From positions 77,248,607 to 77,312,606 of the forward strand of contig CM077005.1 in the NCBI GenBank assembly GCA_039090855.1: a DNA stretch of 64,000 nucleotides, written 5' to 3'. Positions 1-11,753 of this stretch are shown here, piece by piece. Source of the stretch: Macrothele yani (Eukaryota; Arthropoda; Arachnida; Araneae; Macrothelidae). How positions within the stretch are numbered: position 1 is the first letter of the stretch; each line of letters starts with the position of its first letter. A model generated the notes under the pieces. It saw only the letters and a program-made list of their open reading frames with translations, was not told the DNA's origin and did not search any database. Made by a program: the position numbers and the translations under genes.

Positions 1-1405
1 GAGGCTGATGGGTCTGTAGCTTTTGAGATCCTCAAGGTTCCCTTTTTTATGTAGCAGCATCACTGTAGTTTGTTCCAATCTTCAAGAATTTCTCCTTCAT
101 TGAGACATCTAGTGAAAACTTGGGCGAGTGTGGTCTCTATCTCTATATTATCATCACCTCCTGGAACTCTTCCTTGTTTCATATTCAGAATTACATGTGC
201 AACTGGGGAAACTTTGGTACTGGTACATTTCTTTGTGTCTGGAATAGATGTATCATTATTTTCACATAGTTTAGTATAGAACTCTTTAACTCTGGTCAAA
301 TTTTCGCCTCTATTTCTCGTTACGGTACCATCTTCTTTGTTAAGAGCCATAATCTGTTTTCTTCCATTACTAAGATGAGTGTTTTCCTTAGCCTTTGGTT
401 GTTTTCGATTGCTTTTCTCACTAGTTCACAATTGAATTTCTTTGTCTTCAGTGGCACGTTTTCGCACTGTCTTACATGGCTCTTATATTCCACTTTGGAA
501 GTTACGTTTTCTTTATTTAGCCTCGTCTCTTTTGCATAAGAATTTTTGTTCTTTCTAATATTTTCTTCATATGCAACTTGTTCTTAATACCACCCATTTT
601 TATTGCTGTTACCATGAAAGCCTCGATTGGTTTTCTGTTAACTTCAAACACGTTTTCTGTTATTAGACCATCTATAGCAGAGTAGCGGCTCTTCAGTATC
701 AATTTGAAAGTATTGACATGTTTTTAAGGATTGTGATGGAAATACATTTTGTATGCTTTATGAGCTTACGACGATCAAGTTTTGTGTTCAGGTGCATATC
801 ACATTTCATGATTCTATGGTCACTTCCTGTGCTGAACCTGTTAATCACACTGCAGTCTTCGATAACAACATTCTTGTTACACATAATAAAATTAATTTTA
901 CTTGTCATTCTAGTGCGACACATCCATGTCCATTTCCTATGTGGCTTTTTCTTGAAAAAGCAGTTCATGATGGAAAACCAACAAGAGTATTTCGATGCTG
1001 GTTTCTGTTGCCTTCGCCGAATTTACCTACTGAAGTTTCGTTCTGTTGTTGTTGCTCCCGCTTTGCATTGAAATCACCCACAATGATCTTATCCTTCTTA
1101 TTTAGAAGCTGAATTTCTTCATAAAACTCTTCAATTTCTTCATCTGAGAGATTACTGGTGATTGCCTGAGCTTGAAAGATCTGAATGCAGTATTTTTTGA
1201 GTGGTAGATAATGAGCCACGCAGCTTTTTCTGAGGATCCTTCAAGTTCTAAAATCTTGTTCTTCAGTTTCGTGTTCATTATAAATCCCACACCACTAGTT
1301 CTACCAGTATCTGTTCCGTGTTAGTAGAAGAGGTATCAACTTTTTTATTCCGTGAGATTTCTTTTTAATAACCTCACTAAGCCCGACGACAGTCCACTTT
1401 ATCAT
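1..1405 (-). pseudogene. RTE-type LINE relic, 5' two thirds (endonuclease and start of RT)
   Basis: On the minus strand this reads as a decayed copy of the same LINE that is nearly complete at 7300-10480. Fragments in several frames match it: the GDFNAK endonuclease motif (about 1070-1090), the FFKKKPHRKWTW block (about 930-965), the IDFIMCN-like block reading INFIMCN, SDHR, and at the left edge the RT entry motif YRPISL, cut by the window boundary. The upstream end fades near 1405, where the reading corresponds to the sequence before LSEVR in the better copy. Frameshifts and stops every 200-300 bases make it a pseudogene. The family has an APE-type endonuclease followed by a reverse transcriptase. 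Confidence 0.85.
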
Positions 1406-1494
1406 TAGGAGTTTGGGAAAGTTCTGTCCAGGAAACAGAAGGCTCGCGGTCTCTCATTTAACGACAGACTACAACAAAAGTTCACAGATAGCGG

Positions 1495-1825
1495 GCCTCG
1501 GGTGGCCTAGTGGTCAGCGTTCGTGACTGCCGTGGCGATAACCTCAGGTTCTATCTCCTGGACAGGTACGAACGTTCGAACCACTAAATACCAGCCTTGG
1601 GTTTGATGTGCACGTTAAGCCGTCGGACCCCGGGTACTGTTCCCCCCTTTCCCCGGTAAAAAACAAGGGCGTCTTCCTCCCCCTTTCTACCTCGCTTCCG
1701 TGTCACTTTCCTATCGGGCACTCTAGCCCAAATCTCCTAGTTTCCTATTTCTATGGGTTGTTGAAGACCTCGGATCAGACACTCCCTTCCAAAAATCATC
1801 TGCATATGATCTGATCTGATCTGAG
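1495..1825 (+). repeat. tRNA-derived SINE, family 1
   Basis: A tRNA-like head starts near 1497 with a Pol III A box (TGGCCTAGTGG) and a B-box-like GTTCGAACC near 1574. A non-tRNA body follows, and the 3' end has short tandem repeats of the type GATCT (1806-1822). A second copy lies on the minus strand at 37545-37850 and shares head, body and tail. It has no coding capacity and would depend on a LINE for movement. Confidence 0.75.
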
Positions 1826-1829
1826 TTCA

Positions 1830-2620
1830 CAGAGAAACGTTTTCCAGCACACAATCCTTCAGTCGCTTTTCAGGGTAGGCCTAAGGAGTCGGCGGTCCGT
1901 TCATGCGCCCATGCTGATCAGCCATCGTCGACATCTCGGCCGGTAGCAGACACGGTAGCACTGTTACTGGATATTAGTCTACTGAAATAGAGTAGCCTGC
2001 TGCGATTAGTCCAGGTTTCAGCTCCAGTGTGACGATGAAATAGTTCATATTCGAGGTCGCGCTGGTAAACAGCTACAACCAAAATGCACAGTTGGGTAAG
2101 CAGACCGCCGGCGTGGATATCATGATCTGAGGATTGTTCTCATAGACCTCACTAAGTCTCCTCATATCCACTGAACGCTCCTTCACCTCCCGATTCAAAT
2201 TAGGTATTGTTTAGTACTACGTGTTTCTCTACAAGCTGGCCGTGTGTCATGACAGCGACGAACTCTTTATGGAGGACAACGCCCTGTGTCACATGACTCG
2301 CATTCTAAAGGAATGTTTCGATAATCATGTTCAAGCATTTCATGTGCTCTCATGGCCGCCTAATTCTCCTGTCTTGAATCCCATTTAACAGTGAATCTCA
2401 GCATTCGCCAGCACACGCCAGGGCCTCACTCTGTTGCTGAACTCCAGGAATGTCATTCAGTACTGCTAGAACAGAATACCTAAGGACACTTTCTGCGGTC
2501 TGATGGAGTTGATACCAAGCTTTTTGTAAGCGATTATCGAGGCCGAAAGTGGCCCAACACGCTGTTGAATAAGCGATTAGAATGTAACAGCTCATAAATT
2601 TTGAATCGGTGTTTCGTCAT
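1830..2620 (+). pseudogene. Tc1-like transposase relic
   Basis: Degraded plus-strand transposase. The clearest part is at about 2265-2390, reading like FMEDNALCH (second catalytic Asp region) and then WPPNSPVLNPI (the stretch before the catalytic Glu). At 2400-2520 a tail resembles the SVAELQ...W segment of Tc1 proteins. Many frameshifts and stops, no terminal repeats found. It is an old copy and the family is unassigned. Confidence 0.5.
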
Positions 2621-2669
2621 GTGAAATTAATTATTCCTAAATTTACAATTGTAAAAGTACAACTAAATA

Positions 2670-4097
2670 CACTGGCGAAAAGTGAAAAAGAACACCAAGG
2701 AGGAGACGACTGATACCAACGAAATTTGTACAGCATAATAACGGAATACAGAGGATAACGTGATCAAAACATTATGGCAAAATACAACTGTATTTGCTGG
2801 TAAACTGAAAAATAACATTTCCATGTAACATGGTTAGTACGAGGATGAACCGCCATGAACTGCGTCACACTGTGCAATTCTGCCATGGAGTCTGTCGTAC
2901 AGATGTTGGATGTAAGTTTGGGGTATTGAGTTCCAAGCATCCTCAACCTGGACACGTAAATCGGGGATGGTCGTGGCTGGCCGTGGAGACCGGATAAGTC
3001 GTTGTCCCATAAAATCCCACACGTGCTCAATGGGGGAAAAATCCGGTGAACGTGCAGGCAATTCATGTTGTCTCACACCCTTAAGTGCATGTGGCGTTGC
3101 ACGTGCTGTGTGTGGGCGTGCGTTATCTTGCTGGAAAACACCACGATGGACCGACCTTACAAATGGCACAACAACGAGCTGAATGATGTTATTGATGTAG
3201 GAGGAGCTGTTTAACGTACCCGGTACAAACACTAGTTGTGTACGGGAGTGATAGCTGATCGCTCCCCACACCAGGAGACCAGGTGTAGGCCCTGTGTGTC
3301 GCTGGCGGATGCAAGAAGGGTAGAGACGCTCACCTGTGCGTCTGCGAACACGCATACGGACATCGGAGGCTCCCAAGCAGAATCTGCTTTCATCGCTGAA
3401 CACGACAGATCGCCATTGCGTTCTCCAGTGCAGACGTTGGCGACACCACTGCACCCGTACCGGACGGTGGGCTGGAATCAGAGGTATACATGCCAGAGGC
3501 ACGCGTGCACGTAGTCCTGCATCCAGCAGACGGTTGCGGATTGTTTGCACAGTCACCTCAGGTGCAACGGCAGCTCGGATGTGCGTCGCAGTGGATGTTC
3601 TGCTTGACAACGCCGCTCTTCTTATGCGTTGATCGGTCCGCTCATCAGTCCGTCTGTGACTCCTGGTTCCACGTCCTCTCGTATGGGAATGTTCCTCGGA
3701 CGATCTACGCCACCATCGTACCACCACCGATACTTCCCGTCTAATTCACTCCGCTATACGACGATACGACCACCCGGCCTCGCGGAGTCCGACTAGACGA
3801 CCTCGCTCAAAGTCCAATAACTGCTGAAATCGTACACGTCTTCCATGTCCAGGCATTGCAGCTTCTTCAGGATCTTCGCACGTGTCCGTACGCCGACGAC
3901 TGATTACATTCACTTAGCCGCACTCCTTAAATACCACCGACGATAATTTGCATATTATGCCGTGCTGTGGCGTAAGCGCTCACCGGTTGATCCCGAAATT
4001 AACATCACACCTACGTAAGCTCGACCCCATTAACATATAAATTTCATGATCGTCCGCCAATTCCTTCTTGGTGTTCTTTTTTCACTTTCCGTCAGTG
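2670..4097 (-). mobile_element. Tc1-like transposon, complete, family A
   Basis: About 1.43 kb, flanked by TA on both sides (2668-2669 and 4098-4099). The terminal inverted repeats start CACTG and share about 30 bp including GTGAAAAA(A)GAACACCAAG. It contains one minus-strand transposase gene. Its protein is related to the elements at 34954 and 43454, but the terminal repeats differ beyond the first bases. Confidence 0.9.
2834..3856 (-). pseudogene. Tc1-like transposase, one internal stop
   Basis: Reading from an ATG at 3856, the frame runs about 340 codons to 2834, the usual Tc1 length. It is broken only by TGA at 3746-3748 (codon 37), where relatives have Arg, consistent with CGA to TGA decay. 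The N-terminal helix-turn-helix begins FQQLLDFERGR. The catalytic residues are present: VFSDESRF (first Asp), FQQDNARPH (second Asp) and SPDFSPIEHVWD (Glu). There are 32 residues between the second Asp and the Glu, shorter than the classical 34. A stop-free stretch of 297 codons follows the stop. Recently dead, or possibly usable by readthrough, which is speculation. Confidence 0.9.
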
Positions 4098-5215
4098 TAG
4101 TATCCTGAAATTCGCGCATATTTTAGATTACTCCCGTGTAAGGCTATGTGAAAAAAGAGCTTCAAATTACTTTGTTGTCTACGGAAAGTAAAGGGGAGTA
4201 ACAATTTAATTTCTAGAAATGACACGTTAAATTTAATTGAAATTTTGAAGAAGTTTTGCTAATAATATTGTATAATATTTATTTCTATGTAGCTCTCCTG
4301 ACTCCTGAACTGTTCTTTATAAATAGATAGATATCCTGATTAAACGTACAATTCATTCTGGTTCGTCGGCGGGCTAAAAGTAATTCGCTGTGGAGAACCA
4401 GAATTTTCAGAAAATAATTTCAAAGTGGTGCTGCCTCCTTTGATGATCGATATTATCCACTGACATCAAAGGACCAGTAAATAACTGCGTTCGTATGAAG
4501 ATGGTCACAGCTGAGAGAATCAATTCGAGAAATTACGGTTCATTAAATGCCAGGGCTTTTCAGGCATGAGATAACGAGCTGAAACGCGCACAAAATTATC
4601 GGAAGACACTGCAAAGGATCGGAAACGCTTGCAAGTCATGCTTACAACGTGTTATTTACTTTTATTTGGTGTGTTCTTCCTAACGTGTTTTGGTTTTCAC
4701 ATTTGTAAACAACCCCATGTACTTCGAAAGTAATTTGGTAAAGAAAAGGAAAAAATGGGAAAAAAAAAGAAAGAAAACGAAATGAAGAAAAACAAAAATT
4801 CCGAAGTTCGATAAATTCATGATTCCGCTGTTAGCATTTGACGCGAGTACCGATTTCTGTCTTTAATGTGTTACCCAAAATGTGATTCCACGGTTACGTG
4901 AGATTCAAACGAAATTAGTGAAAAAAATCAATGGAAAATTAAACCACGACGAAACTTATTAAAAACAAGAAAGAGGTCACCGAATTGTTGGGAGTAATGA
5001 GCTCGTCTCTTTAGTTCTTTCTGACACAAAATTGACATTTTCTAAGTAGATTTACAGAAAGGGGAAAAACATTTGAAAATGAAGTATCATTTACCTCATA
5101 AAAGAAAAAACCGCGGATTGTTTTAAAATAGACACAGCGCGTAGTGTTTTTCTTGGAGAATAGTATCACTGACAAAAAGAATTTTTAAACGGTATTCTTA
5201 TAATCGGTAAAACAT
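4098..5215. other. AT-rich stretch without recognisable gene
   Basis: Low-complexity A/T-rich DNA with purine-rich runs near 4745-4800. I recognise no coding sequence, RNA gene or element termini. Confidence 0.6.
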
Positions 5216-5760
5216 TTGCAAGTGTACTCCCACTAGCGGCTAAAATATGCGTTATGAGTCAGCAAAAGTTGTGTAGATAACGCTCCTTTGAAGCAGGGTT
5301 ACAGAGGAAAACGTAATTTGTCATTCTGGCCGGAAAGTCCTTCGTTGTTTGAGGAAGAAAATGAGCGCAAAATATTCTTCAAAGTCTAAGGTGCCCTGTC
5401 AAAAAGCGTTTTTATATTTCTATTTGCAATCATATCTCTGCTTCCAAAAATCTCATTGCGAAAATCCCTTTTGCGTCTCTTAATATTCATTCTGGAAAAT
5501 ACTTCACAAATTGTGTACTTTAAATAATCTGGAGATTTTCCACAAAGAGTCTTAGGTGTGCTTCCTGTATTCATGATTGATTTCGCTTCTAAAATACATA
5601 TTTGAAACATTCTTTTTCTGTGGGATACAGTTCGGTACCGGAAACATTTTATGTGCATTCTGCACTCTTCTACAGTTCACAGCTTTGCCACTAAGGGATG
5701 TTAACGCACATTTCTATTTGACAGCCATAGCTTCGCTTCTGAAATGCTGAATTTGTTTGC
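5216..5760 (+). repeat. Fragments of the dispersed ~150-bp CCTAGCGG-box repeat
   Basis: Contains pieces of the repeat best seen at 25300-25957 and 31286-31870: a CCACTAGCGGC box near 5230, a GCCACTAAGGG box near 5690, and phrases such as GCGCAAAATATTCTTCA and TCGCTTCTGAAATGC. The small open frame at 5386-5658 falls inside this repeat and has no protein similarity I recognise. Confidence 0.5.
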
Positions 5761-5801
5761 ATTATATTTTCAGGTCACGTTTAAAATTCGAATGGAAAGA
5801 A

Positions 5802-5911
5802 AACGTTACAGATGAATCCATCAAATTTTAACGTTACAGATGAATCCATCAAATTTTAACGTTACAGATGAATCCATCAAATTTTAACGTTACAGATGAA
5901 TCCATCAAATT
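5802..5911 (+). repeat. 28-bp tandem repeat, four copies
   Basis: Four almost identical consecutive copies of a 28-bp unit beginning AACGTTACAGATGAATCC. The last copy is slightly trimmed. Identity is near 100 percent, so the expansion is recent. Confidence 0.95.
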
Positions 5912-6990
5912 TAAAACAGTTTTTACAGGTTTCTAAATTAGGAAATAACAGCACCTTTTTCAAAAGGAACCGAAATCAGGCATTTTTACTCGAATAAAAT
6001 AAGAGATTGTTACGTTGAATAGCAGGTAAATGATTATTTCGTAGAACAGAAAAGATTCACACAAGTAGGTATTTCTCCCTTGTATGTTAATTCCCATTTA
6101 ACTTTTAGTTTAGATAAAAAAAATATGATACAGCGAAATAATGTATATATGTGAAGTTTTTGTTTCCTCTATAGAATACGTGAATGACAACTGGGACCTG
6201 ATTAACGAAAATTAATAAAAATGGTAACTGTGATTATTGAAACCCTGGATTTTTTTAATAAATAGCACGTCAGCGATTCCACTTAGTCTCTCATAAACGA
6301 AATAAATGGCAACAAGCTGTAGCCCACTGCAACAACTTTTATGCCAGTTTCCTTGCTGGCAAACAGACGGACTGTTGAATATTACTCATAGATCTTCATC
6401 ACCGTAAAGCTGAAGCACATTGAGAACAAGACCTAGAGATAATCGTAAATGATGAAAGTTTAAGACGGTTCACATATAGATTCGCACCACCCTGAGACGG
6501 CTTACATATCACCTTTTCTTTGGGAAATCGCATAATTTTAGCCAAACAATCGTGACTATATGACAGTGTCGTAGGCCACCTTCTACCACATGGTACGTCA
6601 GAAAAACATTTGCCGAAAAATCCCATATGGATCAGAAATGACTGTAAAAAGCAGTGACACACTCAATTTCTAAACTCCGGAAGTACTAGTACATAACAAA
6701 AAAACAAAGACATCGCTCTTTCCACGTTTATCAACACATAGCCAGCGAAAAACTGTCATCCTGCCACTGCTGGGAACGTAGCCCAGATCTCCCGATAGCT
6801 AGCTGTGTGCATTCGCCTTACGCTACAATGGCCAACAATTAACGACGACGCTATGTGCGTTTATCTGTCAACGTCTGGCATCACATATCCGTAGAATGGG
6901 CTCAGCAACTGAGACGTCTCCATCTGGAGTGCATTAACGGCACAAGCTATATATTAATTATACTGTAGCAAGTAAATCCAAATGGAGAGT
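5912..6990. other. No recognisable gene
   Basis: AT-rich sequence. A weak tRNA-like remnant on the minus strand around 6760-6840 (GGCCATTGTAGCG..., later GGGCTACGTTCCC) could be an old SINE head, but I cannot support it further. Confidence 0.5.
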
Positions 6991-6991
6991 A

Positions 6992-7105
6992 CAATAGTGG
7001 AAATCCTCTAAATACGTGGCCTCAGTGAATATTTAGAGGATTTCCACTATTGTGGCTGAACAATACTAATTGTTCATGGCTGAACAATACTAATTGTTCA
7101 GCCAT
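6992..7105. repeat. Two adjacent palindromes with a 24-bp direct repeat
   Basis: Perfect 23-bp inverted repeats at 6992-7014 and 7030-7052 around a 15-bp loop. A 24-bp unit beginning TGGCTGAACAATACTAA follows twice in a row (7053-7076, 7077-7100), and the second copy forms a further hairpin (7076-7088 with 7093-7105). Such a DNA would extrude or fold strongly. Confidence 0.9.
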
Positions 7106-7299
7106 GCCACTTCTCCACAATACAGATGTTACGACGTGTCGAATTTAAGTAAACCTGCCTTGTTTAAACAATGGTCAAGATTTCAACATTATCAGTTTTC
7201 GTGTCCGCTTTCGAAGTATATATAATTTGACTGATAACAGGAAAGAATTTGCACCACTTCACGCGAAAATAAGAATATATATATATATATATACGGGAT

Positions 7300-10200
7300 G
7301 TAAGGTCAGGTGATGCGTAACATCACAGCCTCTCCTTGACAAATGTCAACCCCGCCTTCTCGTGGTGCATCCTGTTCCCACTAAAGGGGCTCTCACAACC
7401 GCTAATAGCGGTATGACTATACCATCGAGATTAGAGGAAATGCTATCCCACACTCACCAACCCGCTTGGCCAGCGTGGTGAGTTATGGTCAAACCCATCC
7501 AAAATGACTCCACAACTTAAATCTTGGCCCTTAGTCTCCGGCAGCTGGAATGTACTTGGCCAAGGCAGCGGCCAGTGCGACATGAAGGCAGAGGGTGCTA
7601 AGAATCCCCGGAGGACCGGACTAATCTGCCATCTGATGCTGACCTTGGCTACGTATAATGGACGCTCCCTATCTTCTGATTCAAGGCTTCTTGAATTGGA
7701 AGAGGAACTACAAAGGATCAAGAGGGACATCATCGGGCTAAGTGAGGTAAGGAGAAAAGGAGAAGATCTCATTAAACTGAAAAGTGGACATCTCTTCTAC
7801 TATCGTGGGACAGATACTGCCAGAACTAGTGGTGTTGGATTTATAATAAACAAGAAACTGAAGGATAAAGTTGTAGAAGTTGAAAGTTCCTCTGACAGAG
7901 TTGCACGACTCGTTATATAACTCTCGAGAAGATACAAGGCTCAGATTATTCAAACTTATGCACCCACCACAAGTCATCCTGAAGAAGAAATTGAAGAATT
8001 TTATGAGGAAATTCGTCATCTAAATAATAAAGGTAAGCAGCATTTCAAGATAATTATGGGAGATTTCAATGCAAAAGTAGGACAACGGCAACAGAATAAA
8101 ACTTCAGTAGGTACATTCGGTCACGGCAACAAAAACCAGCGTGGAAATACTCTCGTTGAGTTTGCAGAGGCAGAAGGGTTTTTGATCTTGAACTCCTTTT
8201 TCAAGAAAAAGCCACACAGGAAATGGACATGGAGACATCCAAATGGAACGACAAGTGAAATTGATTTTATTATGTGTAACAAAAAATTCGTCGTAGAAGA
8301 CTGCAGTGTGCTAAACAAGTTCAACACAGGTAGTGACCATAGATTGGTGACATGTAAGATGCATCTCAATACTAAACTTGAACGTGGCAAGCTCATAAGA
8401 CAAACAAAATGTATTGACATAACAAACCTTAAAAAACACCATAATACCTTCAAGTTGGAACTAAAGAACAGATTCTCCGCTTTAGAAGGCCTAACATCGG
8501 AAGAAGTGAATATTTCTGAAGTTAACAGAAAAGTAACCAAAGCTCTTATGGAAACAGCAACAAAATTAGCTGGGTCTAGGAACAAGTTGCATGTGAACAA
8601 ATTATCAGGAAAAACCAAAATGTTGATGCAAAAATAGAGAGAGATGAGGACAACTAAAGACGATTTGACTTCCAAAGTGGAATACATAGACCTATGCAAG
8701 ACAGTACGAAAAAGTATCACTGAAGACGTAAGGAAATTCAACTGTGAACTAGTGAGGAAAGCAATTGAAAACAACCAAAGCCTAAAGATAGCAAAGGGAC
8801 ATCTCAGTAAGGGAAGAAAACAGATTAAGGCACTGAGAAAAGAAGATGGTTCTGTAACAAGAAATAGAGGCGAAATTTTGACAAGAGTGAAAGATTTATA
8901 CTCCAAATTATATGAAAGGGATGATACATGTACTCCAGACATAATGAAAGGTACCAGAGTTCTTCCAGTCCTCCCAGCAGAAGTTGCACATGCAATCAAG
9001 AACATGAAGCGGAGAAAAGCTCAAGGAGAAGTTGGAATTACTGTAGACATCATACAAGAAGCAAGTGGAGAAATCGAAAAAGTACTCGCCCAAATTTTCA
9101 CTCGATGCCTTAATGAAGGGAAGATTCCTGAGGATTGGAACAACGCTACAATGACCTTGCTACATAAAAAAGGGGACATTGAGGGTCTCAGGAACTACAG
9201 ACCTATCAGCCTCCTGTCAGTGGTTTATAAATTCTTCACTAAAGTTCTTTCACACCGTTTGAAGGTAACACTGGACATGGGTCAACCAAGAGAACAAGCT
9301 GGATTCAGGAGTGGCTACAGCACAATAGATCATATCCACGTACTGAGAGAACTAATTGAAAGAGCGAGGGAATATGAACTTCCATTTTGCATGGCTTTTA
9401 TCGATTATGAAAAAGGATTTGATTCGGTGAAACTATTAGCAGTTACAATGGCCCTGAAATCCTGTGGTATTGAAGATGCATACATTAATATTATTAATAG
9501 CATCTATGAAAATGCAAGTGCAAAGATTCGGCTGTTTGAGAATGCAGCACACATAAAAATTGGAAAGGGAGTGAGACAAGGGGACACAATATCTCCGAAG
9601 CTCTTTAATGCTACATTGGAGGGTGTCTTTCAGTCGCTGAGCTGGAAAAACAAGGGGATAAAGATTAATGGAGATTATCTAACTCACCTTCGTTTTGCTG
9701 ACGACGTAGTCATTTTTGCAACTACTCCATCAGAGCTGCAGAGTATGATCCAGGAACTGCTGACAAGAGTAAAGAAGTGGGATTAAAAATGAACTTCCAG
9801 AAGACAAAAGTGATGTTCATTGCTTTTTCAAGAAATGAAGATTTATCGATTGATGGAGAAAAGCTGGAGATAACAGACACGTACGTTTATCTTGGACAGC
9901 AGATATCAAGTGAGGGTCACATTGATGAAGAAATTAATCGGCGTACAAAACTTGCCTGAAGAGCTTTTGGAAGAAACAGCATAATTTTCAAGAGCAATAT
10001 GCCATTATGTCTTAAAAGAAAAGTATTTGATCAATGCATCCTTCCAGTGCTTACGTATGGTGCAGAGAAATGGACCTTAACTAAAAGAAACATACAAAGG
10101 CTGAAGATAACTCAAAGAGCCATGGAGAGGTGCATGCTTGGTGTAACCAGGAGAGATAAGAAGAGGAACTCGTGGATCCAAAAAATAACAATAGTGGAAG

Positions 10201-10480
10201 ACATCATGATCAGAGTTAAATCCCTGAAATGGCAATGGGCTGGGCATACTGCCAGAAGGACAGACCATCGATGGACAGCCAAAATTTTAGATTGGATTCC
10301 AAGGGACAGGAAAAGACCCAGAAGAAGACCACATGGGAGATGGGTGGATGAAATTCGAAAGTGTGCAGGAGTGACATGGAGGAGACTGGCACAAGACAGA
10401 CCGTTGTGGAGAAAACTTGGGGAGACCTTCGTCCAGCAGTGGACTGATAAAGGTTGACAATGATGATGATGATGATATAT
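7300..10480 (+). mobile_element. Near full-length RTE-type non-LTR retrotransposon
   Basis: About 3.2 kb. It has a 5' untranslated segment (about 7300-7503), one long endonuclease-RT reading frame (7504-10457, broken), and ends in a TGA-type trinucleotide repeat tail with TA repeats, as RTE-clade elements typically do. A Tc1 element begins at 10484, in the tail itself. A second, decayed copy starts the window at 1-1405. Family proteins are often annotated in arthropod genomes as craniofacial development protein 2-like. Confidence 0.85.
7504..10457 (+). pseudogene. RTE endonuclease / reverse transcriptase, nearly intact
   Basis: An APE-type endonuclease comes first: ATYNGRSL, GLSEVRR, IMGDFNAKVG, SEIDFIMCN and SDHRLV mark its active-site blocks. 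The reverse transcriptase follows with RPISL, FIDYEKGFDS, GVRQGDTISPKLF and the catalytic FADD at about 9693-9704. A C-terminal domain ends with a WAGHTAR/GRWVDEI segment. Damage is light: in-frame stops at 7918-7920, 8635-8637 and 9957-9959, and one frameshift near 9780. The start at 7504 is the first ATG in the frame; a downstream start is possible. All core catalytic motifs survive, so the copy is young but not autonomous. Confidence 0.9.
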
Positions 10481-10482
10481 AT
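10455..10482 (+). repeat. Simple 3' tail of the RTE element
   Basis: Five to six TGA units followed by TA repeats directly after the last RTE codon. Trinucleotide tails are typical 3' ends for this clade. The TA repeat supplied the insertion site for the adjacent Tc1. Confidence 0.8.
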
Positions 10483-10483
10483 A

Positions 10484-11704
10484 CACTGAAGAGCAATTGA
10501 ATTAGAGATACCTGTCTAATAACATGTAGCACCACCTTTCGTCCTGATGATGGCGTCGATTCGTGTCGGCATGGATTCAACAAGACACCGGACGCGTCGG
10601 GAAGCCATACAGATCCACGACCCCTGAACAAGCTCCAACAGTTCACAAAGATTTGATGGAGATGGGTCAGAGCCTCAAACATCTCTCTCGATGGCATCCC
10701 AGATGTTCTCGATGGGATTGAGGTCAAGTGACCTAACTGGCCAAGGAAGCTAGGTCACGTCGGTGGAGTGTTCATCCAACCATTCGGATACAATTCGGGA
10801 GCGATGGCACGGTGCATTGTCTTGTTGCAGGATGAAGTCCCCAGTGGGATGTTGAAGACGCACAAACAGGAGCAAATGGTTGTCCAGGATATCCCGGTAA
10901 CGTTGACCTGTGAGGGACGATGTCACACGTACCAGGGGTCCCATTTCAGTCCACGTATACAGTCCCTAGACGAGAATGCCACCCCCACCAGCTTGAAGAG
11001 TACCCTGCTGGCTAGAAGGATCCATTGCTTCATGTGGTTTGCGCCATACTCGTATCCTGCCATCCGCATGTATCAACGTGAATCTCGACTCATCAGTCCA
11101 GGCAACATTTTTCTACATGTCTAGGGTCCAGTGGCGATGTTCCAGCGCCCATGCTAATCTTTGCACCCTGTGATGTGCGGTCAGCAGCGGTACCTTCGTG
11201 GGACGATGGCTTCTGTACCCCATAGCGAGGAGATGGTTCTAAATGGTGTGGCTGCTAACACGTTTTTGTGCACCAGCGTTATATTGCCGAGGGATTTCTT
11301 GCACTGTGGCCCGTCTATCCGCTGTTATAATGCGAGCTAGCCGACGATGACCCCGCTCATCAACATGCTGTTGTCCACGGCAGCAGGGCCCTTGCAGGGA
11401 TGATTTTACCGGATTCGATGTACTCACGGTGCACCCGTGACATTGTGGCTCGTGAAAATCCCAGGGCCTGCACGACTTCCGAAATGGAGTGACCCATGCG
11501 TCGGGCCCCGACAATTTTCCCACGATCAAATGCGCTTAGACCATTCATTTTACCCACACTGCGTCCAACTCATACTGATTCCCGTCGTATCACTCCTCGT
11601 ATTGTCGGATCGCTGCATACGTCATCTCGTTTCCGTTTACAGGGCCGCCCACAGCGCCACATTTGCATAACGCCAGCTGTCTCTAATTCAATTGCTCTTC
11701 AGTG
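10484..11704 (-). mobile_element. Tc1-like transposon, family B
   Basis: About 1.22 kb with terminal inverted repeats of roughly 25 bp (CACTGAAGAGCAATTGAATT...) and TA on each side (10482-10483, 11705-11706). It sits in the RTE tail and so inserted after it. One degraded minus-strand transposase inside. Confidence 0.9.
10690..11557 (-). pseudogene. Tc1-like transposase (family B), degraded
   Basis: The N-terminus begins near 11557 or 11548 and reads LSAFDRGKIVGARRMGHS, a typical Tc1 helix-turn-helix. Downstream are AWTDESRF (first Asp, about 11080), LQQDNAPCH (second Asp, about 10810) and LDLNPIENIWD (Glu, about 10700), with about 36 residues between the last two. Several frameshifts and stops separate these blocks, and part of the DNA-binding region looks deleted given the short element. 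Non-functional. Confidence 0.8.
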
Positions 11705-11753
11705 TATATAACTATATTGATACAACTTTTATTTATATATACATGTATATATA

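Noticed and set aside
5386..5658. 90-codon minus-strand frame as a gene
   Set aside because: Falls within the ~150-bp repeat fragments and has no protein similarity.
8121..9005. 294-codon minus-strand open frame
   Set aside because: It is the reverse strand of the RTE endonuclease-RT gene, a shadow.
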